From Larimichthys crocea (lineage: Eukaryota; Chordata; Actinopteri; Sciaenidae): 64,000 nucleotides of DNA. The notes under the pieces were generated by a model that was not told the origin of the DNA, searched no databases, and was given only the letters and a program-made list of their open reading frames with translations. Numbering within the stretch: position 1 is the first letter of the stretch; each line of letters starts with the position of its first letter. Shown here in pieces: positions 22,564-34,293 of the stretch. Made by a program: the position numbers and the translations under genes. The stretch lies in assembly GCF_000972845.2 (NCBI RefSeq), contig NC_040033.1, positions 5,732,241-5,796,240 on the forward strand. The letters run 5' to 3'.

Positions 22564-22722
22564 TCTCCTGTGCAGGTCTGGCTTGGCCTAGATAACGGGA
22601 AACGTGCCCGGAGGGGAGACATAACACCGCAGGACGTAATAGAAGCTATCATAATGCTTAGCAGGAGAGATGTCCAGGAGCTCATGCTGTGGCGGCGTGG
22701 CAGACACACCTCTGTCGACTAG
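22564..22722 (+). CDS. Possible terminal coding exon, unknown protein
   Basis: A T-rich tract of about 20 bases ends in 'gcaag' (AG at 22562-22563). A second AG follows at 22574-22575. From either, one frame runs open to TAG at 22720-22722 and gives 53 or 49 residues with protein-like character. A Trp-Leu-Gly-Leu start and a basic patch (KRARRG) are followed by an amphipathic helix, ITPQDVIEAIIMLSRRD, then VQELMLWRRG. The ending helices vaguely recall death-domain-type folds. I cannot match it to a gene. Against it: a 50-codon frame is common by chance, and no partner exon was found upstream. Conservation of the frame with third-base changes would support it. Confidence 0.22.
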   Translation, partial: SPVQVWLGLDNGKRARRGDITPQDVIEAIIMLSRRDVQELMLWRRGRHTSVD

Positions 22723-24539
22723 AAGCGTGAAGAAATGTCGATGGGCCGCGATGCTGCGACGTGAGGCAAAGGGAAGATTTGAAACGTCTGAATGAACGGG
22801 AATGTATTGAAACTGAAGGTATGTTATTGAAGGAGCTTTTATTGAAATGTTACCAAACGGACTAGTGCTTACACAGCTACAGATGTATTATGAAAGCCTC
22901 GCTTGTGATTGAATTTAGCGAACGTTTGGGCTCCATTCTGCAGAGATAAACAGGAGGGAAAGTGTGCTGCTCTGAGGGAAGTTGCTGAAAACATCCAACA
23001 CAATGAGATTCTGTCTGGAAATTACAGCAATTCTTTTCAACAAGTGATGTTAGACTTAAACGTGTTTAATAGCTTTTTAGATTCATCAGATTTGATGATG
23101 CATTGCAGCACTGGATTGAATTGTTGCACCCTTCCTCTCAATAATTAATAACAGCTCGGTCTCCAAGGGGTCTGCTATTCAACCACTGAATGTAAAGACG
23201 ATGAGGGATGTCTTCCTGATTGGACTACTGTTCCTAAATAGTCTGACAATTAAATAATAAATATAAAAAAACCCATTAAAATCTCCCTGTGGCTCTGAGC
23301 AATCAATACACAATGGCAGCTTGTCAATACATAATGAGATGTATCATCTTAATGACGGTTTGCTGTATTAAAAATGGAAGTTTACCTTCCCTGGTTCTGC
23401 ATTCAATAACTGATCTACCATGAAACACTGGGACTTAACAGTCTACACTCAGACTCTCGTATATTTTATAGGCTTTACAATATTGTACTGACAAAACCTG
23501 TGTTCTGTTAAACTGGATACATGTGGATCAAAATGGAGAGACAGCTGAACTCTTGAAGCCAGACACTGGTTATACTGGAAAAGGCCAGAAAAAGTCAAAT
23601 AATTGAGGGTTTCTGTTGAGCACCAGTAGCTTCTGAGTAGAGGAAGCATCATGCACAGGCATCTACACACAGACACAGCAGCATTGTAGCCTACAAAAAC
23701 ACTGTAATGAATAATTATAGTACCTAGTTTACAAGCCATGCTCTCTCTTCCAAGACTACCTGACATGTATTTACTCATGTTTGCATCTCCTGCAGCACAC
23801 CGGGAGGATTAATACTCTCTAAGTCCTATTTTAGTCTTTATTCATTTCCTGCAAAATCAGATGTGACAAATCCAAAAAAAAGTATTTATGAATTGCAGGC
23901 CTACAAAAGCCGATTTGAGTTAGTCCAGCAATAAGGAGGGCACTTAAGAGCGTTACTTTGCCCCATGAGATAGTGCTTATCCTAATTATTTCACCCAACT
24001 TGGTAGCATAGCCTGCTGCAGTTTGAGGAAAAACTGCCTGCTGCAGCAAAGGAAATTGTTATCTCTGCCCCTCCAAGTCGATGCATGGATGGAGTTTGGA
24101 TAGTTTAACAGTGGGAGATCATTACAGTGGTTACAGTGCATCCTTCCGAGGGACCTGAATGCAGCTACTTACATTTATTCCTCAGCTGCGACGGCGTGGA
24201 GATTGTTGAACTCAAGAAAAAAACACAAAGGAAACATTGTGATCACAACGACCTGCGTGTGATTCCCAATCCTTCTTCTTGAATTGTTGATCACATCACT
24301 CCTGTTTTTTTTGTTTTGTTCTTTAATGAAGCATTATGGATCAGATCAGGTAACCTTCAGATAACATTGATAAATGCCTTCTCTAAGAGCAATTTGACCA
24401 AGCCTTACGAAATAACACGTCAGCCACAGGTGCATATTTCTGTCACCTCATTCTTTATTGTAAATACAGAAACGTGTCACTCATCCACTCATATTATATA
24501 TACCTGCAAAAGGGAAAATGTCTGTTCATCCTCGTCGAA
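22723..24539. other. Unannotated non-coding stretch
   Basis: I see no gene or mobile element. The frames at 23449-23778 and 23831-24049 are on the minus strand with no recognisable domain. 'TTTATT' near 24454 would be an AATAAA signal on the minus strand (see the A-rich block). Confidence 0.45.
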
Positions 24540-25270
24540 ACAGAAAACAAAAACGCATTGAACTCCCCCAAGAATCAAAACTCCCCTCGTCCACCCAGCA
24601 TCATCTAGTCAAAAAACAAAAAAAAAAAACAAAAAAAAACGACAACATCCAAAAATACTTGACACTGCCACCAGCAAAAGTATAATGAAATCGTAAAAAA
24701 GAGAGAAACACAAAAACAACAAACCTGTGAGCTCGGCTGCAAGAAAAGTATCACGTTAAAACGTCACCAGGTTTTTTTTGTTTCACAAAGAAAAGAGGAA
24801 ACAAAGTAAAAGCAAAGGGTTTTTCTTTTTCTTTTCGGTTTTTTCTGATCGTCTGAGATCCACCGAGACATCAAAATCACAAAACTCGAAGGCAACAAAC
24901 AACACTGCAAAATGCAAACCAAAGCATAGCAACAGCAAAAGTCGACAGAAAACAGATACAAAAAAAATAAAAATGTTTCAAAACCACCAATAAATGTTGT
25001 TTTAAAAAATCTCAAATACCGACAAAAGCTGCTTGGTTTCGACCCTCGAAACAAAACTGCAAGCAAGTAAAGGCTTTCTCAAAGACCCGATCTCGCACCC
25101 CGTTTTTACCCCTCTTGGCACTCTCGATCAGAATAAACTGCATGCTAAAAACTTGAAGCCTGGGATGTGAAAAACGCTCAAAACCACCATTGTCAAATGC
25201 TCAAATTTTCAAACACCAGCAAAAGGAGGAAAAATAAAAAAAAGGGGGGCAATTCAAAAGACAAAAAATG
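24540..25270 (-). other. Strand-biased A-rich, T-poor block
   Basis: For about 730 bp the plus strand is heavily A-rich and poor in T, including A tracts broken by single C at 24611-24641. Transcribed vertebrate DNA usually has excess T over A on the RNA-like strand, so the bias would fit a minus-strand transcript, for example a long 3' untranslated region. An AATAAA on the minus strand lies just beyond it near 24454-24459, and a GGTGAGT donor-like word lies on the minus strand at about 25298-25304. A simple low-complexity origin is equally possible. No coding frame is convincing. Confidence 0.3.
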
Positions 25271-25554
25271 CTTTACAAAAAAGCCATTGGAAATGTACTC
25301 ACCGAGCGGGAGTAAAATGTTGCAATAAAAATGTGATATGGCTCAAAATACAGTATGGCGGTGCAAGCCGAAATGCTGTGCCTTTTCTCTAGATCTCTGC
25401 CTCCAGTTCTGTCATGTGACTGATTCAGCCCCGACTTCCAGCAATGAGAGACCAGTGTTGAACAGCTGATGCTGAATGCTCTCCTAACGGCTTGGCTCTC
25501 TCCAAAAGTAAAAAGAGGTAGTCCTTATCATCCCACAGTTATGACTGAGCTGCT

Positions 25555-25572
25555 TGTGTGTGTGTGTGTGTG
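25555..25572. repeat. (TG)9 microsatellite
   Basis: A short pure TG tract, followed by T-rich sequence. Confidence 0.95.
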
Positions 25573-25732
25573 TTTTTTTCCTCCCGTGTTGGTGTTGATT
25601 TTTTTTTTTTCTCTCTCTGTTTTAAAGATGCAGAGCTCTCACTTGGTTGGTGTCAAAGCCACGGAAGGCATCCAGCAGACGTTTCATTTCATTCAGCGAG
25701 CTTTCATACACCGCATGCTTCTGTTATCGTAT

Positions 25733-25757
25733 GAGGAGGAGGAGGAGGAGGAGGAGG
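25733..25757. repeat. (GAG)n microsatellite
   Basis: About eight GAG/GGA units. It creates the glutamate/serine runs in the overlapping frames, which are not genes. Confidence 0.95.
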
Positions 25758-25907
25758 CGTGCAGGTTATTACAGTGGGGGTGGTCAAAAACGTATGTGCG
25801 TGGTGGAGCTCGTTTGAGACGACACATAAAACTGCATCGGTGATTTGCAAGGCTCCAGGACAAACAAACAGCCGCGTCATAGCACAGGAATCTGACGAGC
25901 AACAGTA

Positions 25908-25979
25908 TGATGTGTTTCAGCACCACGGACAGAGCCGGGGCTGTGGACAGAACCCTGTCCATGGTGCTGAAACACATCA
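25908..25979. repeat. 25-bp inverted repeat with 22-bp spacer
   Basis: The left arm 25908-25932 and right arm 25955-25979 are complementary at 24 of 25 positions. The right arm lies inside the first unit of the adjacent 46-bp tandem repeat, so the left arm is an inverted partial copy of that unit. A long hairpin or cruciform is possible in single-stranded DNA or RNA. Confidence 0.85.
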
Positions 25980-26068
25980 CAGCACCAAGAGGACAGAACC
26001 CTGTCCATGGTGCTGAAACACGCCACAGCACCAAGAGGACAGAACCCTGTCCATGGTGCTGAAAGTCC
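25945..26068. repeat. 46-bp tandem repeat, 2.7 copies, internally palindromic
   Basis: Units start at 25945, 25991 and 26037 with 'ggacagaaccctgtcc'. Full units 1 and 2 are nearly identical ('acatcaca' versus 'acgccaca'), and the third is truncated after 'ggtgctgaaa'. Each unit contains two inverted repeats, GGACAG-AACC-CTGTCC and TGGTGCTG-10 nt-CAGCACCA. A related word with one difference occurs at 28297-28315. Confidence 0.93.
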
Positions 26069-27289
26069 AGTCCAGTTCACGACATTAGTCTCCATAGCTG
26101 TGTCCCAGTTGCATATTAATTCCAGTGACACTCTGAATCAAGTATTCTGAGCTGATCTGCACTTATTTACATCTCACTTCAATTACACGACACCGTGCAA
26201 TTACTTTTTTCACGTGTTAATTATATTTACCGTTGCAGACGTTCATTAGGTACGCTTGCACAGTCCGATGTGATTCAATACAGCAGCTCTGCCACACTGT
26301 TGGAATGTGTTTTAGTTGTACCTCATACAACATGCGATGATAGCTAAAGGCGCCACCATGTCTACAACTATGTTTAGACACTGAGTTGTATTGAGAAAGG
26401 TAGGTAGCCCCTGATGTTTTACAGATGTGGCAGTGCAGACTTGGTATATAAGAAATTGTGAGAAACATCCACATAGAATGGATCTGAGCCTGAGATGTTT
26501 CAGTTTTGGCGACACTGTTAGAGAGGTATCAGTTTAACTATTAGGTTTACTATAGAGGTTGTAGTGGACTGCATTATATCGAGATTTGTTTCTAATATTT
26601 TAGCAACCACATTCACATACTACATACCTGCATTTATTACTCATAGCATCAACTATAAACTTGACTTTTATTAAATTAAATTAGTTTGTGGGTCAAGCAA
26701 AAACACCAGGACGTCTTCCTCTATGGAACTTGGTTACTTTGTCGTCCATGTCAACAGCAGGACAACACTGACCAACAATGTGATACACAATATCACTCTG
26801 CCAGTCGGTGTATCATAGTACAACACCATGTGTCTTTATATCTGGAGTGTTTTCTTATCCACGTTGTGTTTTGCGAGCTGCTGCAACTAGTTAATTTCCT
26901 GTCGTGTGTCAATTAAGTCTCTTCATATCAGTAAGAATGCGTACTAAAATGGTTTTTAATGTTGGTTTGATGTGAGAAAATGTAGGTGGTAGGTGATGGT
27001 GAGGGTGGGAGGCGATGCTCACAGATGGAAAACGTTTAAAACAAATTGTGGATGATGGCGAGACAGTTTTATGAACAACTGAGAAAGCAACAAATTAACT
27101 ATGAGGTCTTTGAAAACAACATTTCTGTCTCTATTAGTGACAATTAGCAGTGACATTCTGAAGTCTTGCCGTCACAGTTTGATTGTCATTACATATTGGA
27201 TTATTTCCTGTTAGAATAAAACGGCTAATTATGTTGATACTGAGACAACTTTTATAGTACATCATGAATAAGTAGTGTTAGAATAGAGA
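26069..27289. other. Unannotated non-coding stretch
   Basis: I see no gene or clear element. Minus-strand frames at 26217-26515 are short and overlapping. Confidence 0.5.
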
Positions 27290-28360
27290 CACAGCTATGC
27301 TTTTAATATTACACAGCCCTGTACATGCTTCTGAAACTAAAATCTACTGCATCATGGACAAAACACCCAACAGTATGACACTCTTAGCATCACCAAGCCT
27401 TGACCTTACTGCAGAAAGAGAGGAGTTTCTCTACTATCTATCTATCTGTGTGAAACTGAGGCAGTGAAAAATATTTAGCACAAACAAACAAAGAACATAT
27501 TCTCAACAACCCCCAATTAGAGAGTGTGGCACAATTTAGAACAAACAAACGACAGTGTTAAAGTCTGCAGCAAATGATTCATTTATTCCCTACTCACCAC
27601 ACAGAGGAATTCTGTATATATATATAATGTGTCAGATGGGTAAAAAATACACTGCTGCGCTCATTTCTTTAGTATTGCAGTTGTTTAATATAAAGTTTAT
27701 TATAATACACTGCATTATGGAATAGTCTGCTACACCAGGTATGACAATTCACACTAATACATGGTGAACATATAATAAAGTGACACTTAATAATGAATGG
27801 TTTCAGACACATTGACGTATTCTCAGACGTGTCCAGCCCAGTGTTGAACAACAGAAGGAATTAAACATGAATAAACTCACAACAGAAATTCTTCATTTAT
27901 TCACTATTGGCTACGTGGGGCATTTTATGTGGAAGACTATAAAGCATTTAAAAAATTTGACCTGGAAACAATGGGCAATGCATAATGTTAGCTGTTTTAG
28001 ACCACCTTTGATGGTGCAATATTTTGAGTGTAGGATATTCTGATATACTTATTATATATACTTTATGATACACTTAAAAGACGTTTGGACATTGCAAATC
28101 AGTAAACACAGTTCAAATAAACTATATAGCAAGTATGTATGCAATAGCAATATATTCTTAACGTTACGCAGCCCCTAAAACTGAGGAAGTGTAGTACATG
28201 TATCATAAAATCATAAAGCCGTCTGCTATATGATGGTGAAACTGAGGGAATGTGCAGCATTATCTAGAACAAACAGCAGTGATGTGACGTCCAGTCCTGT
28301 CCATGGTGATGAAACTGAGAGAACTTTGGACATTCAGAACAAACTGCTCAGCCTCGAGGA
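27290..28360. repeat. Degenerate ~45-bp repeat array related to 25.9 kb
   Basis: Several diverged copies of a pattern 'atggtgaaactgaggga...' plus 'tagaacaaacagcagtg' can be aligned. They lie at about 27330-27385, 27450-27495, 27520-27560, 28180-28285 and 28297-28350. The last keeps CTGTCCATGGTGATGAAAC, 18 of 19 identical to the 46-bp unit near 26 kb. Plain AT-rich DNA lies between the copies. A (TA)n tract lies at about 27614-27628. I read it as an old, decayed minisatellite of the same origin, interrupted by other sequence. Confidence 0.5.
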
Positions 28361-29989
28361 AGATCGCCCGGGCTTTGAAGCCAATTTGACATAGCGGGCA
28401 AACCATGGTGGTCATCATGTGATGCACACTGACCCAAAAAGCTTACAGTGGATGTACAACACTGGACAGATTGTTTGGAGCATCACAACATCCACAAAAC
28501 GAGTCGTTTCGCTCTGAACTGGATCCATTTGGAAAGTCAGACACAAAATTAAATCATTTAATTCTGATTCAAGATAGGTTAAACTGGAAATGAGTGGCTC
28601 GGCCAGTAGAAGTCTCTACTGTTCTTGCTTTTTGGGACTTTATGCCTGTAAAATTCTGCTTTTTTTTAACTTCATTTACTTATTTATCCATGTATAGCAC
28701 TGTGCTCTTTAATGGCATTTTGGATTCACAACACATACATGACTTCCTGCAAACCTCCACCCTCCCCCGCTCTCTCTCTCCCTCTCTCTCTCTCATTTGC
28801 TAAATAAATACACCTGAGAAATGTAGGTTATCGCAGATTGCACCAGACAGGAAAAGTAATAATGTGTTATTGATGCATTAGCGTCTGACTGCAGTTGTCA
28901 GACAAAATTCTGTACGAGTTCATGTAACACGCAGCGGTGGAGACAACTGTCACCATTCATTCATCATAACTGTGGTTAGTGCACTGTCTCCACCTTAAGC
29001 ACTGTCTAATTTAATTTACTTTTTCAGAGCACATCCAAGCCTTTGGGAGGCACAATCTTAAAATGCTTTACAGTTTCTAAGAAATACGTTGGACGTCTAA
29101 GAAGAGTGATCAAACTTTCCTTGAGCGTTTACCTCTGCTTTCATTGAGTCGTCAGAGCCTGTTAATCTGCAGACTGCAATGCACTTGTCTTTTATTCGAT
29201 CTCATTCGGTGTTACATGTCAACAGTGTCATAGCACATTGGTCTTTGTGGCTGTGAAGTTGACGCTCGGCGCGTTGCCATGCAGGACATGTCAGATCGTA
29301 ATTATCGATGCCTGGAGGTGTTCGTGACCTCACTCGCTGTCAATGAGGTGATTCAGAAGGCTGCAGAGGTCTATCTTAAGACTTGGATAGTAAATAATAA
29401 GAGATAGGCGCCAACGCGTGGGTAGAGCAGAGGTGATGAAAAAAAATTATGCAATTAAATCACAGCCGGCGTAATTTCTTTTAATCCAATATCACACTCT
29501 ATAATAAACTATGACTGGTGCATGACGTCGTTATTAAACAGTCATTTGCCTTAAAAATCCACCTTTCTTCCACTTTAATGCCGCATAACTTTTAACGGAT
29601 GCTGTTGGAAATATACGGATGAATAAAAAAAATTATGTCTCGCCCGGTATGATTTATACATATGTGACCATAAACAGGGGAGATGCTGTCATGTTTACAG
29701 CGATACACACTCAGGTTTCAGGTCTGTGCTGTTTATCAGCCGTGCTGGTGTATCAGAAAGAGACTCGCAAGGTTAAAGGAATGCCCTTTATGAATATCTG
29801 AAATAAGAAATATCAATCATATCAACCTTTTGACACGTCAGGGCTCTTTGTAAAAAATAAAAGAGAAGCAGCACCCGCGTTGCCAAAGACACTGCACATT
29901 TTCCATTTCGGCACTAACATGATTCACAGTGTGTGTGTTCGCTGTTTGCTAGTTTTGCAAATTAAATAAGGAATGAAGCTGCGGAGAAT
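28361..29989. other. Unannotated stretch with (CT)n tract
   Basis: There is a CT-rich simple repeat at 28771-28794. The block at about 29220-29400 is balanced in composition, non-repetitive and enhancer-like. I see no gene. Confidence 0.45.
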
Positions 29990-30260
29990 CATAATTCATA
30001 ACTCAGGTATGTAATCCCCATTAGAATAGCACCAGGAACGCTCATTGCCTTTGGCCATAAAGAGCCAATCAGAGGCAGAGCTCCAAACATGTGGGCTTTT
30101 GGGCCTTTCCACACATCCAAATTATTTCCTCTCGCGGTGCATTAATCAATATGTGTTAGTGTATTATTTATTAGCTGGGATCAGGATGCGACATGCAGCA
30201 ATGCAGAAAACAAGAACTCATTTTTATTAGATTTTCATTGCAGCAACCTCTCGTCACACT
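29990..30260. promoter_or_regulatory. Enhancer-like non-coding block (candidate)
   Basis: The block carries dense homeodomain-type words, including ATTAATCAAT at 30141-30150 and TTTATTAG near 30167-30174, and CCAAT-type 'gccaatcag' near 30064. It lies in a non-repetitive setting of even composition. The 61-codon frame at 30045-30230 is accidental in my view. This is among the blocks I would align first to other vertebrates. Confidence 0.3.
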
Positions 30261-31236
30261 GAGGTCTTATGTCTGATTACAAAAAGCCGCCTATGAATGG
30301 ATGTAATCATTTCAAGAAGAATATAAATAACATAAAATCCTCTTTTCTCTGCTCTGAGTGATATCTTGTGTTAAATTGGATGAACTTTTCTATATAGTCA
30401 TCCCAACATAAAGAGTGGCAGTAGTGTACAGGGTCCTGTGGCAATACAAAACACACTATGGACTGAATTAATTCCTATTATTAAAGCAATGAAAAGATTT
30501 GTATTCTTTAATTACCATTTTGTCAAGGAGTGTGCAGAAATCGTGCAGGATATTTTAATCAAAAATAAATGGAGTGTGCAGACATAACTGTAAGGGGATT
30601 TAATGCTCATTACAATAAACGGGTTACATTTGCAGATCTAGAGCTCGAGGTGGAGGGATTATATCGAATAATTCAAAATGAAAATACACTTGAAAGCCTT
30701 TTTGAATCGCCTGTGTTTGCTAATATCTGCATTGGAACGCGGGGTTTAGTGAAATCATCGCAGGAGAGCGCTTTTTGTCTTCTCACCGTTCTGCATATTT
30801 TAAAAAGGTTGGAAATGTGCTTGTGTGGGCCCGGTCGGATAGAAAAAAAAATCTGTCAACCGTCGCATTTTAGGTATCGCACTCCCTCGAATGGATCTCC
30901 CATGAGTTTACGTGGCACCTTCATTTTCATTCTTCTCTCTGTTCCTGTCGGCGGCTGCACTCTGTCCGAGCTGACTGACCCACAGCAGTCTGTTGGGACA
31001 TGAGGCAGGGCTTACTGACACGAGCAGCAGTCACCCTGCAGAGAATCCTCGTGTTTGACTCTTAGAGGTCTTGCAGATATATAAACAAAAAAAACGCCAG
31101 CCTGTGCTTAACGGCTGAGGTTTCATGACTTACTGTGGAAGGTTTAGAGTAAGTACACTTTGAGTATTTTTAATGAAACCAATCCGTATCTTTGATACTA
31201 ATTATTATGTTATTATTATGTTATTGTGTTATTATA
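30261..31236. other. Unannotated stretch with a 144-codon frame
   Basis: The frame at 30569-31003 (plus) gives 144 residues, with a fairly balanced composition in its first 80 (for example FADLELEVEGLYRIIQ). It has no recognised domain, no splice evidence and no start context. A frame of this length is expected about once by chance in a window of this size and composition. The underlying DNA at 30490-30810 is non-repetitive and could instead be a non-coding conserved block. Confidence 0.35.
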
Positions 31237-31410
31237 GTTAGCGGCGGAGCCCGCCATTCTTCACATAAACAGGAAACAATTTACCGTTTTTAATGTCGTC
31301 ACAGTGTCAGAGCATTGACTGATGTACGTAAAGATAGACAACAAAACATCTTGATTGCCCCCCAGTGGCTGGCTGCGGGATAGATCATTATCCTCCATCT
31401 TAGAAAGTTT
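31237..31410 (+). repeat. Common teleost dispersed repeat (GCCCCCCAGTGGCTGGC)
   Basis: The ordered words 'gcggcggagcccgccatt', 'aacaatttaccg', 'tgatgtacg' and 'ttgccccccagtggctggct' (31357-31376), ending in 'cctccatcttag', match, from memory, a very abundant percomorph repeat. It is non-coding. Boundaries are approximate. Confidence 0.6.
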
Positions 31411-33441
31411 TTACCAAAGATGTTCCCGTTACTTCAGGTACTTCTTATCGCGCTTATCAAGTGTACACTTTCCTGATATGTTTAATATTAATTGTTATTG
31501 ATGGCTGAGCTGGGCTTGTGTTTGAGTCAGCTGTGACTGTGTAGACGTTGGCTCCAAATGATGTCACCAGCTGAAGATGGCAGCAGGATACTTTGGCTTC
31601 ATTTCCACCTCAGTGGAAGGAAATGGAGGTGTGTGAGCCTCACGACACATGAACTGCTCATACAAACCCAACATCTTCTACCACTTTCAATGCTTCACAT
31701 TAAATATGCTCAGCTGGTGAAACAAGGAATGGCTTTAATTATAAGGCGGTCACAGGAATGCAGTGTGACCGTTCATCATAAATACAACTACAAAACAAAT
31801 CTTGAACATTTCCAACATTGTTTTGTGGTTTGAAATCAAACCCTGGTTGTTCACGACATTATTGACTGCCTTCTTTATTGAAGCGATGTGAGTTTGTTTG
31901 GCCGCGCTGTAAACATAATCACAAATTTTCTTTCTTAAACCAAAACTGTCACAAAATCAATCCGCACTAAAATCTTAACGATGATCTTTTTAAGCTGCTC
32001 TGTGTGTAATATTAAAATATCAGCACTCATCTTAATAAAGCTAAAACAACCAAGACAAACAGTGAGGCGATTAACGGCTCACAGCGTTAACCATCAGGTG
32101 AAAATGCAACAGCACAAAACACTAATGAACCAGTCGACTCTTTCTCCTCTTTCAGAGCGAAGACACAACGGGATTGTGCTCTCACTGAGGAATATAATAT
32201 TTAATGGGACTGTCATCAGTATGCGGATACTATAAAGGACTTTGTCAAGTCTATTAGAGAGGGAAGCAAAGTGAAATTTGAGAGCTGCACTATTCTTTAT
32301 GGGACGCCATGTTCCACTCGTCTTTGTTCCTCTGTCTAACCTTCAGCTCCGGCTTATGAGATCTAGTGCTTACAGTGTCGTGAAAAAAAGCATCTCATTA
32401 TAACAAGAGGATGCTCTTATTATAAGATACTGTGGTTTATTTATTTTGTACTGCGGCTCAGCGGTATGCTTCTATACGTTTATAGTTTCATCCATAGACT
32501 GAAAGGGGATCTACGCAGTAATAAAGCAGATGTTAGAACCAGTGCAGGGTTTAAAGGAGATAAAGTGTCTTCTTGACTTTCATTCAGGAACCAGTGTCAC
32601 AATCTGAGATCAGCTTTTGGAGATAGGAAACGTAAGCTCCTAACTCATGAGCTGTAATCTTTACCTCAAGTCAGGTAAACAGAGTGAAGCCTTTTTACTT
32701 TGGGACTTGGCTGTGGTAATATTATATCACACTGATTAGTTAAAAATCTCAGAGGATGTATTCTCAGTCCAGGATTTGATATTAAACTATGCAAGAGCAA
32801 GATACAATGAAGCTGACGTTCAGAAGGTCACGCTTCTGTCTGTTTTAGTACAATTAATATACCTGCCACCATGTGTATTTACCCAAAGCACACATACTTA
32901 AGGACACTTTGGTCTGATATCTGTGAGATGGAATTACACTTAATTAGACTACAAGAAATATTCAGCGTGAAGCAAGAGCGTGAGCACACACCAAAGTCTC
33001 GGACTGAGCTGTATTGTGGGCGACGTAGACGTAATCAAGTTTTGACAAAGGAAGAAGAATGTGTGGAATATAAAAAAAAGACGATATCGTTGATCCTGCC
33101 GCGTCGATTTCGCTCCTTTTCTAAGAAGAGTCGGACAGTGTGTGAGGAGTGTAATGCTCAATTGGTGGTGTGCTCTTAATGAGCAAGATAAATTAGTTTC
33201 CATTGTTCTCCCAGATTGTTTCTACTGAGATGATTTATGTTAGTTTAGTTTGTGTTTCTAGTTTCTCAAATCTGTCCTTCTAATCTTTACAACTGAGGTG
33301 GTAAGTGCGAGTGTTATTACCCATTAGTGTGAGGCCCAAAGTGTCAGAATTTTCCTTTAAGGACTCGTCCTTGTGTCACTACTGGAGTTAAATGATGGTT
33401 GTAACGGAGGCCACAGGCATCCCAGGCAAAGATTAATATTC
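31411..33441. other. Unannotated non-coding stretch
   Basis: I see no gene. The 102-codon frame at 32871-33179 is lysine/arginine-rich with no recognised domain and is opposed by an antisense frame. Confidence 0.5.
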
Positions 33442-33633
33442 TGGGGTGGTCGGTAACGTAGTGGGTTAAGCGGCCGCCCCGTGTGTGGAGGCTATAGTCC
33501 TCGCTGCAGCTGGCCCCGGTTCGAATCCCGCATCGGACGGCTAATTTTCACTCCCCGTCTCTCTGCGTCCTGTCTATCTTCAGCTGTACTATCAATAAAG
33601 GCATAAAAAGAAAAAAAAAACAGATTAATATTC
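33430..33633 (+). repeat. Target-site duplication around SINE (12 bp)
   Basis: AGATTAATATTC occurs exactly at 33430-33441 and 33622-33633, directly flanking the SINE. This is the mark of insertion by target-primed reverse transcription. Confidence 0.9.
33442..33621 (+). mobile_element. tRNA-derived SINE, copy 1
   Basis: A 180-bp element has a tRNA-like head: 'ggggtggtcggtaacgtagt' with an A-box-like region, and a perfect B box GGTTCGAATCC at 33518-33528. It is followed by a tRNA-unrelated body ('cctgtctatcttcagctgt') and an A-rich tail. It is flanked by a perfect 12-bp target duplication, so the insertion is intact. Copy 2 at 53901-54083 is about 80% similar by eye. The element is transcribed by RNA polymerase III and mobilised by a partner LINE. 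I do not assign a family name. The perfect duplication suggests a younger insertion than copy 2. Confidence 0.92.
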
Positions 33634-34293
33634 CTTGTGAGAGGCCTAGATTTCTCACCTGCGCCCCCATGGACCGCATTTGGTTGTTCGTCTGCTTGCA
33701 AGGAGTTGAATAGTCAAAGTCGTTCTCATCAAAATAACAGTCAACAGTTGTTGTAATTCTCATGCAAACCAAGGCGCTTTCCTCTGTGTCGTCTGGCTCC
33801 GAAATAAGACCCAATTACAGCCGTTCTGTATTCACTCACTGTGCTTTTCTTCCCCTCCAAGTAATACTCATTTTTGATGTCTTGTCAAGAGAGGTAAACA
33901 AAAGTATGAAGTGGCAGGTCAAAGGTTCAGACACACACAGACAGTCAAATAGCCGGCGAGACGGACGCACACACCCAGGACAGGAAACTTTGAGTTTACC
34001 AATTTACCGACAGGGCGCCGCAGTAAAGCATTTACTCTTCCAATTAAGTTTAGAGAAAGAGGAGTCTTGAAGAAAACGTTGGCCTCTGCATTGAATTAAT
34101 TGCGTTCAGTCGGTGACAAGGAGCTGGAAGAAAATAGCTCACATCGTTACATCCTGATGAAAAAAAAAATAATTGGGTTTGAAAGGGGAGGTCAACGGTG
34201 CAATGGCACTATCCCAAATGAAACACAAAAAGAGGAGGACGCGGAGGAAAGAAGAAGAAGAAGAGCAGATGCACACGCCACTGATGTACTTAC
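33634..34293. other. Unannotated stretch with short (GAA)n
   Basis: A (GAA)n tract lies at about 34247-34265. No gene is recognised. The overlapping frames at 33492-34070 arise partly from the SINE. Confidence 0.5.

Noticed and set aside
30569..31003. 144-codon frame as a gene
   Set aside because: The length is near the chance expectation, with no domain. The ATG is preceded by plain AT-rich DNA. Kept only as a note.
33442..33540. A tRNA gene
   Set aside because: The B box is perfect, but the sequence continues into a conserved non-tRNA body and A-rich tail, has a target duplication and a second copy at 53901-54083, and does not form a clean cloverleaf with paired acceptor ends. It is a SINE head.
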